From Halobacteriovorax sp. (GTDB lineage Bacteria; Bdellovibrionota; Bacteriovoracia; Bacteriovoracales; Bacteriovoracaceae), in contig PBCC01000007.1 of NCBI GenBank assembly GCA_002716825.1, positions 1 to 64,000 of the forward strand: a stretch of DNA of 64,000 nucleotides, given 5' to 3'. The position numbers were made by a program, and so were the translations under genes. How positions within the stretch are numbered: the stretch's first letter is position 1; the number at the start of each line of letters is the position of its first letter. Of this stretch, positions 17,214-25,929 are shown one piece after another. The notes beneath the pieces were generated by a model. The model made no database searches. It was not told where the DNA came from and saw nothing but the letters and a program-made list of their open reading frames with translations.

Positions 17214-19427
17214 ATGGACAAAGATCAATCAACTACGCCCGTCACCTACCGTCGCCATGAACGCACATGCGATGTTTCGCGACTCTCTAGCGGCGTTGCA
17301 AAGCTTAGTGGTGACAATATTCATGATATCGCCTTTGGGCTTGGTATTGCGCATGCACGAGACAGATCGCTTCAAATGGAAATGGCCAGACTTGCAGGGC
17401 AAGGAAGATTGAGTGAATGTCTAAAGTGTGATGATGAAACTGAAAGTATCGATATTTTTATGCGCGAAATGGGCATGGCCTATGAAGCAAAAAAAGAAGT
17501 TTCTCAAATCTCAACGATAGCAAATGACTATTTGCAAGCTTACGCAGATGGTGTCAATTATGTTTGGGAGAATGAAAAAACACCATGGGAGTTTAAGCTC
17601 GTTCGACATAAGTTAGCGCCGTGGAAGCCTGAACACAGCCTTCTAACAATTAAGCTCATGTCCTATATTGGGCTTGCTCAGACTCAAGAAGATATCGAAA
17701 GGCTCATCATACAGTCTGTAAGGGATGGGATAGATCTCACCAAACTTAAAAGTCTCTTTTCTCCACATCTTAATGAGCTAAGTTCAAAGCGAATTGAGTA
17801 TTTGCGAAATGTGAAATTTCTAAGATCAAGGCTTCCTATTGAAATTAAAACATTAAGTTATTTACCTAAACTCATTGCCAGCAATAACTGGGTTATAGCG
17901 CCAGCGAAATCAAGTTCAAAAAAACCCATCACGTGTTGTGATCCACACCTAGAGGTGAATCGCTTACCTGCTGTCTGGTATGAGCTGCACGCAAAAACAC
18001 CAAAAAACTTCTTTTTGGGTGCCACAATGCCAGGAGTTCCAGGCCTTATCATGGGGAGAACAAAAGAAATATCATTCAGTTTCACCTATGGTTTTATGGA
18101 TATGGTTGATTTTTTTATTGAAGATATTCGCGATGGAAAAGCCATTCATGAAGATGGTGAAAAAGAACTAAATCTAAGAACAGAGACAATTAAGAGAAAA
18201 GGTAAAAACGATTTACTGCATAAAATATTTGAAACACAGTCTGGTGTTCTTGAAGTACCAGTTGCCAATAAGATTGAAGATGGACTCTACCTATCTCGCG
18301 CTTGGACCAACCAAAAAGGTGGAACAGGCGATCCCGTTGAAGCCATAATGGGCATACAAGAGTCCGTCACCGTTGAAGAGTTTAGAACTCATGCTGCCAA
18401 AGTTTCAATTTCATGTAACTGGCTGGTAAGTGATAGCTTAGGACAAATTCTCTACCAACAATCTGGTCGTGCCCCTTTAAGAAGTGGTAGCGGATTAGTT
18501 CCACTCGAAGCTTGGATTAAATCAAATCTATGGCAAGGCATCGTTGATCCAAGAGACCTTGAAACGATACGAAACCCCAGTGAAGGTTATCTTTGCAGCG
18601 CTAATAACTTAATCGAAAATTCAGGTCCCCATCAGGTGCTTAACCTGCCAATGGGACCCTACCGCCATGATCGCATAAGAGACGTACTTAGCGGTTTAAC
18701 ACAAATAGATCCGCAAAAAATGATGACGTTGCAAAATGATCTTTATTCATTACAAGCAGAATTATTTTTAGCAGTCTTTGAAGGCGATTTTCCACAGACA
18801 CCACTTGGTCGCTCACTTTCTCAATGGGATCGTTGTTATAATTTAGAAAGTGTCGAAGCAACTTTATTTGAAAATTTTTATCGAAATCTATTAAGTGAAG
18901 TTTTTGGAGATAATTTCTTTGGTAAAGACTCATTGCTTTTCCTGCAAAATGAAACTTCTACAATCACAGATTATTATTATTTATTTGATCAAATTCTTTT
19001 AAGTGATGATGAGGAAACACTAGAGCTTTGGTTTGGTGGTGCTCAAAAGCGCAAGGATATTTTTCAAATTTGTTTATCGCGAACATTATCTCAATCTAAT
19101 TCCTATCAACTATTACCATGGGGAGAAACAAATACTATTTCCATGGATCATCTTTTTTTCCAAGGCAGGCTTCCAAAGTTTCTAGGCTTTGATCAACCAA
19201 AACTTGGGCTTCCAGGCGGACGAGCGACTATTGTTCAAGGCGCAGTTTATAAAGCTCATGGTCGCGCTTCAAGTTTTGCACCTTCTTGGCGTATGATTGC
19301 AGATATGTCAGACGAAAAGATTTATACCGTTTTAGCAGGAGGAGTCTCCGACAGACGCTTTCACTCGAGCTATAAATCGGAAATATCGAATTGGTTGGCC
19401 GGACGCTATAAGACTATTCAACTGTAA
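17214..19427 (+). CDS. Penicillin acylase family (N-terminal nucleophile) hydrolase
   Basis: The 737-residue protein has the penicillin amidase layout. An alpha-like region carries FGLGIAHARDRSLQMEMARLAGQGRLSE. A nucleophile segment, SNNWVIAP, follows with Ser223 as the presumptive autoprocessed N-terminus of the beta chain. A segment FSFTYGFMDMVDFF comes next, then a later SANNLI block (around residue 462). The family hydrolyses amides such as beta-lactam side chains or acyl-homoserine lactones. Most members are periplasmic, but this one begins MDKDQSTTPVTYRRHERTC with no signal peptide, so it may act in the cytoplasm. The substrate is unknown. Confidence 0.85.
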   Translation: MDKDQSTTPVTYRRHERTCDVSRLSSGVAKLSGDNIHDIAFGLGIAHARDRSLQMEMARLAGQGRLSECLKCDDETESIDIFMREMGMAYEAKKEVSQISTIANDYLQAYADGVNYVWENEKTPWEFKLVRHKLAPWKPEHSLLTIKLMSYIGLAQTQEDIERLIIQSVRDGIDLTKLKSLFSPHLNELSSKRIEYLRNVKFLRSRLPIEIKTLSYLPKLIASNNWVIAPAKSSSKKPITCCDPHLEVNRLPAVWYELHAKTPKNFFLGATMPGVPGLIMGRTKEISFSFTYGFMDMVDFFIEDIRDGKAIHEDGEKELNLRTETIKRKGKNDLLHKIFETQSGVLEVPVANKIEDGLYLSRAWTNQKGGTGDPVEAIMGIQESVTVEEFRTHAAKVSISCNWLVSDSLGQILYQQSGRAPLRSGSGLVPLEAWIKSNLWQGIVDPRDLETIRNPSEGYLCSANNLIENSGPHQVLNLPMGPYRHDRIRDVLSGLTQIDPQKMMTLQNDLYSLQAELFLAVFEGDFPQTPLGRSLSQWDRCYNLESVEATLFENFYRNLLSEVFGDNFFGKDSLLFLQNETSTITDYYYLFDQILLSDDEETLELWFGGAQKRKDIFQICLSRTLSQSNSYQLLPWGETNTISMDHLFFQGRLPKFLGFDQPKLGLPGGRATIVQGAVYKAHGRASSFAPSWRMIADMSDEKIYTVLAGGVSDRRFHSSYKSEISNWLAGRYKTIQL

Positions 19428-19440
19428 AAAGTTTAGACAC
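19422..19440 (+). promoter_or_regulatory. Copy 1 of a repeated 19-bp upstream element
   Basis: This stretch matches the reverse complement of the 19-mer at 24109-24127 (GTGTCTAAACTTTTGACAC) at 17 of 19 positions. The identical core extends over 16 nt (19427-19442). It lies upstream of the large lipoprotein gene in the same orientation and at a similar distance (about 65 nt) as the second copy has to its minus-strand gene. A regulator site is inferred. Confidence 0.4.
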
Positions 19441-19508
19441 TTTCACATTGATATCCAACAACTTAGGTGCTGCCTAAGATGGATCAAAGCTTGCACATTA
19501 TAAACGTT

Positions 19509-22157
19509 ATGAATGTGCGTTATTTACTCCATAAAGTGCTTACAATCACTTTTGGAACCTTTCTATTTAGTTGTAGCAATAATATTCAAGAAGTGAATAT
19601 GGATGAAGCTGCGACTTTTTTAGTATCAGAGATCACGGCTAATTCAGAACTTATCTCACACCCGCAAGTGCCAGCAATCAAAGAAGCCAGCTTTATCAAT
19701 TATAAGGCCTGTCTGAAAGATGCAGCCGTTCAAGCAGCCTTAGTTGGTGAACAGTTTAAAGTCGAAATAAATAACGAATCAAAATTGCTCACAACTGACG
19801 GTGATGGTTGTCTCGCATGGTCAAATGCTATCGTTTTTCCATGGATGAAAAATGAAACGTGGATGAAAGATGAGCTTCACATCACAGCAACACAAAATCA
19901 TCTTGGAAAACGTACTGTACAAATTTATGTCAATCCTTGGCTTTCAGGCTCATCCGCCGTTATGGACGGTAGATATAAAAAACCAGCAATCGAAAGCATT
20001 TCAAGAGAATCTCTAGTATCAGGCATAGATGGTTTAGGCTCATCAGACAGTAAGCTTAGACTCACCCGACTAGACTGGGAAGTTGTCAGAAAAAGAGGTA
20101 GGGCCAGTACAACAGTTATTGACTGGAAGTTGAAGGCAACGCCTGTACTTGAGCGACTCAATATCGATGGACAAATCAAGCGTGAGACACTCGAAAGTGG
20201 CAGTGCTGAAATTAAGCTTACATTAAAGAGACAAAAATTTGATTCTTCTCTTAGTAATTTCTCAACTGAATTAATCAAGAGCATCAGCTGGCAAGGCGGA
20301 GAGATTAAGCTTCAAGGCGAATTTGTTATTGAAACAGAACTACTACCGGCACTTGGTGATCAGTCTTACTTAAGTATAGATTTCGCTTTGCCTGGTTCAT
20401 TACCAAACACAAAAGGTAGCTTGGCCCTTGATGGTATTGAGAATGAAATTGCTCCTGAACTAGTGGATATGAGTGACATACAGGTTCAAGGCGATATCAC
20501 TCAAAGTAGTGAAGTTCTCGATATTTTGGGTGAACTCAATATATCTAGCTTAAAGTTAGTTAACGAAAGTGATAGGCAAGACGGTTACCTATTAGACCAA
20601 AATCTAAATCTTAGCATCACCAAGACCTATAGACTTGAGTTCTCTCCCAAAGCTGTGCTTCCGGGTGAGACAGTGATGGGAACATTGCCACGCGCTCTAA
20701 CGCAAGGAAGTCTTAATCTAGAAGTCTATCTTTATTCCCCTAAGGTTTCAGAGGCCAACTTCGATGAACCAGACCTAAGTCAGTTCTCTTTAATATCAAA
20801 AACTAGCAAACAGGTGTCTATTCGTCCTGACGGACTTGTGACCAGCTCCATTAGTTTACCAATGGCCGTATCCACGACTCCCCTACTGAGACTTAAAAAC
20901 TTATTGGTAATCAAAGCAACTCCAAGCGGGAGCATCGAGAACATTCGTGAATCAATTGTATCTGCGAGTGTGTACCCTTTGGCCGAAACCAATAGCGTAA
21001 CAGCTTCACTGCAAAGTTCTTCGCAGATCTACTCAAGTCTTGAGCGAGACTCAAGTCAATCAACTCTAGGGCTACAAAAGAGAACGGCCTTATCGCTCGA
21101 TCTTTACGAGAAACACTTAAAATTTCTGGCACAAGCACAAGGTGATACATTACAGCGAAAAAGCTTAGCTCAATTATCACAAGAAAGAGTTTCGGCGAAA
21201 CTTGTTCAACTTACCAATGGCAGCGCTGCAAACTTTTCGCTAAGTGACCTTAGAACCCTAATGAGCACAAGGGCCAAGCCAAAGCAAACTCTAGCAAAGT
21301 TATGTCAGCAATTTTATGAACTACCATCTACATCGAGAGAGTTTAACTGGGGTAGTTTTGATGACGTGCTTGAGGGTGGCGAAGAATGGAAAGCCTGTGT
21401 AGAAAACCCTAAGGCGTTTTTAAACGTTTCTCCCTCAACTCACTTGATCGAGCTTCTGCAAAAAGAAAGTTTAAATGATATTGCGGTAACCAGACCTAAA
21501 TTCATATCCCAGGCCCGCGGCGATATTTTCCGTGGTGTAGGCTATTTCGCCTCTTTTGGAGATCGCACGAGTGAGGGTTCAGGAGAAAGAACCGGACGTA
21601 CGATTGAATCTAATATGGGCTTTCAGTTATCAATTCCGTTTATTTCTAAGGCCGGAATTGGAGACTATCACTCCTATGCGACTTATCAAGCAAAAGAAAA
21701 GGCACAGATGCAAGCCTCTTTTGAGAGACAGTACACACAACAAAAAGATATCGAGCTCGAATACAATCGAATTACTCTAGAGTTCTTGGCAAAAATAAAG
21801 CGTTGCCTGCATGTTGCAAATGCCCAAGAGAAAAAGAGTTTATTAGTATGTGAAGATGATGATCGACTTTCTAGAGTTCAAGAGAACTGGTATTTCATTG
21901 GAGATACCAGACTGAACAAAATTGGTGTTATTACCAATGCAAATATGGACTCTGATATTGAAATGGCACAGATCATTCGCGGCGAGGCGGCCTTTAAGAA
22001 TATCTGGGGCGAATTTAGAGAAGAGGATCGCGCACTCGTTTTAGAGCGCCTTGATGGTGATCGCCAAGGTATCCTGCAAACACCTATTACAGAGCAGCTC
22101 AAGATTGGACAAATTCCAGTCGGCGTTGGCTTTCCTGGACTAATTACGCCATACTAG
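19509..22157 (+). CDS. Large exported lipoprotein of unknown function
   Basis: With the ATG at 19509 the 882-residue protein starts with a compact lipoprotein signal peptide ending in FLFSC (Cys22); an upstream ATG at 19479, or a GTG at 19467, would lengthen it. Residues 50-560 look like repeated beta-rich domains. The part around 570-640 is helical. Near residue 700 a glycine-rich motif, RGDIFRGVGYFASFGDRTSEG, precedes a charged helical region. No family is recognised. It is downstream of the acylase homologue and 4 nt upstream of a GST gene. The size and lipidation suggest a cell-envelope role, but that is inference. Confidence 0.7.
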   Translation: MNVRYLLHKVLTITFGTFLFSCSNNIQEVNMDEAATFLVSEITANSELISHPQVPAIKEASFINYKACLKDAAVQAALVGEQFKVEINNESKLLTTDGDGCLAWSNAIVFPWMKNETWMKDELHITATQNHLGKRTVQIYVNPWLSGSSAVMDGRYKKPAIESISRESLVSGIDGLGSSDSKLRLTRLDWEVVRKRGRASTTVIDWKLKATPVLERLNIDGQIKRETLESGSAEIKLTLKRQKFDSSLSNFSTELIKSISWQGGEIKLQGEFVIETELLPALGDQSYLSIDFALPGSLPNTKGSLALDGIENEIAPELVDMSDIQVQGDITQSSEVLDILGELNISSLKLVNESDRQDGYLLDQNLNLSITKTYRLEFSPKAVLPGETVMGTLPRALTQGSLNLEVYLYSPKVSEANFDEPDLSQFSLISKTSKQVSIRPDGLVTSSISLPMAVSTTPLLRLKNLLVIKATPSGSIENIRESIVSASVYPLAETNSVTASLQSSSQIYSSLERDSSQSTLGLQKRTALSLDLYEKHLKFLAQAQGDTLQRKSLAQLSQERVSAKLVQLTNGSAANFSLSDLRTLMSTRAKPKQTLAKLCQQFYELPSTSREFNWGSFDDVLEGGEEWKACVENPKAFLNVSPSTHLIELLQKESLNDIAVTRPKFISQARGDIFRGVGYFASFGDRTSEGSGERTGRTIESNMGFQLSIPFISKAGIGDYHSYATYQAKEKAQMQASFERQYTQQKDIELEYNRITLEFLAKIKRCLHVANAQEKKSLLVCEDDDRLSRVQENWYFIGDTRLNKIGVITNANMDSDIEMAQIIRGEAAFKNIWGEFREEDRALVLERLDGDRQGILQTPITEQLKIGQIPVGVGFPGLITPY

Positions 22158-22161
22158 GCAC

Positions 22162-22833
22162 ATGATTACACTGCACCACCTTGAAAACTCTCGCTCTCAT
22201 CGTATCCTCTGGCTTTTAGAAGAGCTTGAGCTCAAGTATGAGGTCATAGAATATAAGCGCAATAAGCTGACAATGTTGGCACCTAAAGAGCTCAAAGATA
22301 TTCACCCTCTAGGCAAATCACCAGTCATCACCGACCAAGGTAAAACTATCGCAGAGTCAGGGGCGATTATCGAATATCTTGTCGAAGAATACGACAAGAA
22401 GGAAAGATTTAAGCCTCAATCAAGAGATGGCGCCTTGGAATATCGCTACTGGCTTCATTATGCAGAGGGGTCATTGATGATGCCTCTTATGATGACTCTT
22501 CTTTTTGCAAAGATAGAGGCTTCTCCAATGCCATTTATCGTAAAGCCTATTGTAAAAGGACTATCAAAAACAGTCCGAGCCTCTTTTATTACCCCGCAAA
22601 GAAATCTTCACTTAAATTTTTTAAATGAACATTTAGGAAAGAATAAATGGTTTTGTGGAAATGAATTTAGCGCTGCCGATATTCAATTAAGCTTCCCTAT
22701 CGAATCCGCATCACATTTCAAAGGTTTTACAAAGGATTTCCCAGCACTGATTTCTTTTTTAAAGCAAATCAAAGAACGTCCAGCTTATCAGAAGGCCCAA
22801 GCTGTTGGCGGCGAGCTCAAATCATTCATTTAA
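22162..22833 (+). CDS. Glutathione S-transferase family protein
   Basis: A 223-residue cytoplasmic protein with a thioredoxin-like N-terminal domain: ITLHHLENSRSHRILWLLEELELKYE, a HPLGKSPVI cis-Pro segment, and the ESGAIIEYLVEEY block that binds the gamma-glutamyl group. The helical C-terminal domain has the FSAADIQLSFPI element. This matches the common bacterial GST family and has the usual length. The specific substrate cannot be told. The stop overlaps the convergent gene by 12 nt. Confidence 0.9.
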   Translation: MITLHHLENSRSHRILWLLEELELKYEVIEYKRNKLTMLAPKELKDIHPLGKSPVITDQGKTIAESGAIIEYLVEEYDKKERFKPQSRDGALEYRYWLHYAEGSLMMPLMMTLLFAKIEASPMPFIVKPIVKGLSKTVRASFITPQRNLHLNFLNEHLGKNKWFCGNEFSAADIQLSFPIESASHFKGFTKDFPALISFLKQIKERPAYQKAQAVGGELKSFI

Positions 22834-24045
22834 TGATTTACATTTATTATCGGGATCAACGAAAGCTTTACAGTCGAGGTAAACTTGAGAGTTTGGCTCC
22901 CAAGGACCATTGCCTGCAGATGAACGCAAGCAATCTTTAAGGTCTCGACATTCGCGACTGACTATTGTTGTTGCAGGTCCATCTTCGAATATCTGATAGC
23001 CCTGCTGTTCTAAGTTGGCGGCTTGTTCCAGAATTTGAGAGATTTCATGGATACCATCAGCAATAGCATCTTCTTCTTCCGAAAGTTCTCTGTAACGAAC
23101 AACGGCTTCCCAACTGCCAAGGATCAAGAAATAGATTCCAAGCCCGGCACTATAAGTTTTTCGAATCAATTCGTAGCGCTCTCTTACACCTAAGTTAAGG
23201 CCAAAGCGGCCAGCCGAATATTCGGCGAGGAAGGTATCAACTTTTGCAAGATTAGCCTCTGATAATCCATCTTTTAACAACGAGTCTGCTAGGTCTTGTG
23301 GCAGTCGCAAACGATTAAGTTTAGGGATTGCAAGTGGTGGCATACCAAACGCGATGGGTAAATTGAATATTGAAGTAGACAACGATTTGCCTAGCGAAGA
23401 ATTAGTAAATCTTCTAACGCTGTTTTCGGGGTTTTCCAAGAGTGCATATTTTCGACCGGCCTTAACAAGTCCAAGCCTTACAATCTCTTCTTGCATTAGC
23501 AGCTGTATTGCTTGTGCCTTGGCGTGCTCTCCATTAAAAATAGATTTATAGCGCTCCCAGCGACCAAGCCTAGCGACAAAGATTTCTGCCCATATATTTT
23601 CATAAGCTTCTAAACTAAAGCGCGAAGGTTTATCGAGTTGCTTTAAAAGTGATGCAATTTTCCCACGCTTTAATCTATCCATGGCAGCGTAATCGACAGC
23701 ATCAAAACCACGAGTAACCAAAACAGCTTCCATTAAGCCTAAAGTTTCTTCCATTGTTTCAGGTACGATTTCATCCAGGGTCCTTCCATTATTAAGCTCA
23801 TCGATATAGCGGGCCGTGGCCGAGGCAACATCATCAACACTAAATTGTTTGAGATTCGGTCTTGGTACTCTTCGAAGAAATCCAAGCCAAGGTGATTTAG
23901 CAACACTGGATACAATTCGGAAAGCTTGCATACAGCCGGCCCATAAAGAAGCTGGACTTCGATCAAGTGGACGACTTTGACCATGCCAAAGTTGAGACGT
24001 ACCCAAAACGGTTAATATAATAAAAGCTGGCAAGAGTTTCTTCAC
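22822..24045 (-). CDS. Exported protein of unknown function
   Basis: The 407-residue protein starts with GTG at 24045. The AAGGAG just upstream leaves only 2 nt of spacing, which is unusually tight. The N-terminus (MKKLLPAFIILTVLGTSQLW) is a signal peptide or membrane anchor. The mature part is largely helical, and a hydrophobic segment, YSAGLGIYFLILGSWEAVV, around residue 300 may be a membrane helix. C-terminal cysteines (CRDLKDCL and others) are present. No family is recognised. A 19-bp repeated element lies about 60 nt upstream. Confidence 0.7.
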   Translation of the reverse strand: MKKLLPAFIILTVLGTSQLWHGQSRPLDRSPASLWAGCMQAFRIVSSVAKSPWLGFLRRVPRPNLKQFSVDDVASATARYIDELNNGRTLDEIVPETMEETLGLMEAVLVTRGFDAVDYAAMDRLKRGKIASLLKQLDKPSRFSLEAYENIWAEIFVARLGRWERYKSIFNGEHAKAQAIQLLMQEEIVRLGLVKAGRKYALLENPENSVRRFTNSSLGKSLSTSIFNLPIAFGMPPLAIPKLNRLRLPQDLADSLLKDGLSEANLAKVDTFLAEYSAGRFGLNLGVRERYELIRKTYSAGLGIYFLILGSWEAVVRYRELSEEEDAIADGIHEISQILEQAANLEQQGYQIFEDGPATTIVSRECRDLKDCLRSSAGNGPWEPNSQVYLDCKAFVDPDNKCKSLNE

Positions 24046-24108
24046 ATCTCCTTATCGGTAAATACAAGAGAAAATTGATAGAGAATCAACTGTTTAGGGC
24101 CAAAATAA

Positions 24109-24127
24109 GTGTCTAAACTTTTGACAC
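24109..24127 (-). promoter_or_regulatory. Copy 2 of the repeated 19-bp element, overlapping a divergent promoter
   Basis: GTGTCTAAACTTTTGACAC contains an inverted repeat, GTGTC-N9-GACAC. Its right end provides the perfect -35 TTGACA of the rightward promoter. Read on the minus strand it is the same element as at 19422-19440, and it sits about 60 nt upstream of the 407-residue exported protein gene. The palindromic shape suggests a dimeric regulator. Confidence 0.45.
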
Positions 24128-24151
24128 TCTAGAGCTAATTCTTCTTATAAC
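24121..24151 (+). promoter_or_regulatory. Predicted promoter of the gene at 24232
   Basis: TTGACA (24121-24126), a 19-nt spacer and TATAAC (24146-24151) precede the gene by about 80 nt. The leader contains an 8-bp hairpin, TTTGGCAT (24173-24180) with ATGCCAAA (24198-24205). Confidence 0.5.
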
Positions 24152-24231
24152 TTACTGAAATGACAATCATCATTTGGCATCATTTGTGCTTCTTTAAATG
24201 CCAAAGACTAATTAATGAAAGTGAGCATCTT

Positions 24232-24921
24232 ATGTTATTCAAAAAATTTATGGCGATAAGCCTATCATTCTTACTCCTAGGCACGACGACTCTGAGTGCA
24301 CAAGGGATGAATAAGTGTGCTTTCATGCTGACTAAGCAAGAGCGTATTAAGGAAATGAAAGCAGCGCTTGCCTCGATGCAAGAGTTGCAAATTGAACGTA
24401 CAAAAGCGCGTGAAATTCGCGATATGTTAGTCGATACATCTGACTCAAGGGAGATTGCTCTATTGGCTGAGTCACTTGATGAAGAAGCTGCAGCTCTACA
24501 AGCGGAAGGTAGGTTCAATCGCAATATGGCCATCGGTGGCGGCGTAGGTTCAGTTATACTGGCCGGGTTACTTATTAAGCGAATGAAAGCTTCGGCCGAA
24601 GGCGCAACAGTTACGGCCAAGCTAATGAGCGCGATTAAAAACTCAAATAAAGCGGCCATTGGTAAAATTCTTTCGAGTGCTTTTATCGTAGCGATTACAT
24701 CGACTTTCTGGTTCGGGAGTCGTATGAGTGAGATCAGTGATCAAAGGGAGTTTCTGATCTCTCTTGTCATTAAACTTAATGCCTTAAAAGATCTAGCAGA
24801 CACTATTGTCGGATTAGAAGAAGAGATTGAACAAGAAGAGATTTCGTTTGCAATGCGACTAGAAGAGTTGCGAAGCGAAGGTCTAGTAGACTACAATCAA
24901 GGTGAAATTGTTTGCCTGTGA
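24232..24921 (+). CDS. Exported/membrane protein of unknown function with coiled-coil ends
   Basis: I choose the ATG at 24232, which begins MLFKKFMAISLSFLLLGTTTLSAQG, a signal peptide; the frame is open upstream to 24160 but that part is not signal-like. The 229-residue product has a charged helical segment (about 35-95), then two hydrophobic stretches (GGGVGSVILAGLLI and ILSSAFIVAITSTFWFG), then an acidic coiled coil (GLEEEIEQEEISFAMRLEEL). No family is recognised. Its TGA is in the same reading frame as the glycosyltransferase that follows 6 nt later. Confidence 0.65.
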   Translation: MLFKKFMAISLSFLLLGTTTLSAQGMNKCAFMLTKQERIKEMKAALASMQELQIERTKAREIRDMLVDTSDSREIALLAESLDEEAAALQAEGRFNRNMAIGGGVGSVILAGLLIKRMKASAEGATVTAKLMSAIKNSNKAAIGKILSSAFIVAITSTFWFGSRMSEISDQREFLISLVIKLNALKDLADTIVGLEEEIEQEEISFAMRLEELRSEGLVDYNQGEIVCL

Positions 24922-24927
24922 GTTCAA

Positions 24928-25929
24928 TTGATAAACGGTGTTCTAATAGAGCTTGAAAAAATTAAAGACCCATACTCTGGTTTAGGGCAGTTTTGTTTGC
25001 ACCTAGGCCAGGCTATCTCAAAAAATAATTCAACGCTATCCATTGCAGCTCTTCAAAGCCAGGACTCCGCCGAGACTGGGCTGATTAAAATTCCAGAGCG
25101 TCGAACTTGGCATAAGTTTTTTCCACCAAAAGCGAAACTTTGGCATCTCACCCATCAAGACTCACGATATACTCCGCCGCTTAATTCTCCTTATATTTTG
25201 ACGATTCATGATCTTAATGATCTTGTTGAAAAGCCCGAACAACGTCTCATCACCGAAGCAAAGATTCAAAAATTAGTCTCACATGCGCAACATCTTGTTT
25301 GTATTTCAGAGTTCACTAAAAAAGAAGTTCTCAGCAATTTTAAAGTTACGACTGATATTAGCGTCATTCAAAACGGTGTCCCCTCTCTTTATGGTCATCA
25401 AGAGCCAGCCCGGCTGCCTGGTAGGCCTTTCTTTTTTAATATTGGAACAGTTTTAAGGAAAAAAAACACACATGTTATTCAAGACCTGGCACTGCTTATG
25501 CCGGATTTTGATTTTATCATTGGCGGTTCACTCACATCTGATTATGCAAAAGACCTCTTGAGTAAAGAAATGAAGAATGTTTTTTTCGTTGGCACAATCA
25601 GTGATCAAGAAAAAAACTGGTATCTTGAAAATTGCCAAGCGTTCTTATTCCCTTCACTGCTTGAAGGTTTCGGCATTCCCATCGTAGAGGCCATGTCTAA
25701 AGGTAAACCTCTTTTTCTCTCCACAAAAACATCTGTCCCTGAAACCGGTGGTCCAGATGCTTATTATTTTGAAAGTTTTGAAGCGACACAAATGAAGCTG
25801 ATTATAGAAAATGGTTTAAATGACTTTGATGAAAGTAAAAAGAAAAGACTTATTGAGCGTGCCAAGACTTATAACTGGAATACGGCCGCCAAAGCCTATC
25901 TTAAAATTTACAATGATCTTCTAATTTAA
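24928..25929 (+). CDS. Glycosyltransferase, GT-B fold, group 1 (GT4-like)
   Basis: The 333-residue protein starts with TTG at 24928. This is the only usable start in the frame after the preceding TGA, and the GT N-terminal strand and SGLGQFCLHLGQAI motif follow at once, so it fits. The C-terminal donor-binding domain has NIGTVLRKKNTH, FVGTISDQEKNWY and the classic FPSLLEGFGIPIVEAMSKGKP block with the EX7E glutamates. It transfers a sugar from an activated nucleotide, probably in polysaccharide or LPS assembly. It ends with a 9-nt overlap with a convergent GT2 gene. Confidence 0.88.
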   Translation: MINGVLIELEKIKDPYSGLGQFCLHLGQAISKNNSTLSIAALQSQDSAETGLIKIPERRTWHKFFPPKAKLWHLTHQDSRYTPPLNSPYILTIHDLNDLVEKPEQRLITEAKIQKLVSHAQHLVCISEFTKKEVLSNFKVTTDISVIQNGVPSLYGHQEPARLPGRPFFFNIGTVLRKKNTHVIQDLALLMPDFDFIIGGSLTSDYAKDLLSKEMKNVFFVGTISDQEKNWYLENCQAFLFPSLLEGFGIPIVEAMSKGKPLFLSTKTSVPETGGPDAYYFESFEATQMKLIIENGLNDFDESKKKRLIERAKTYNWNTAAKAYLKIYNDLLI

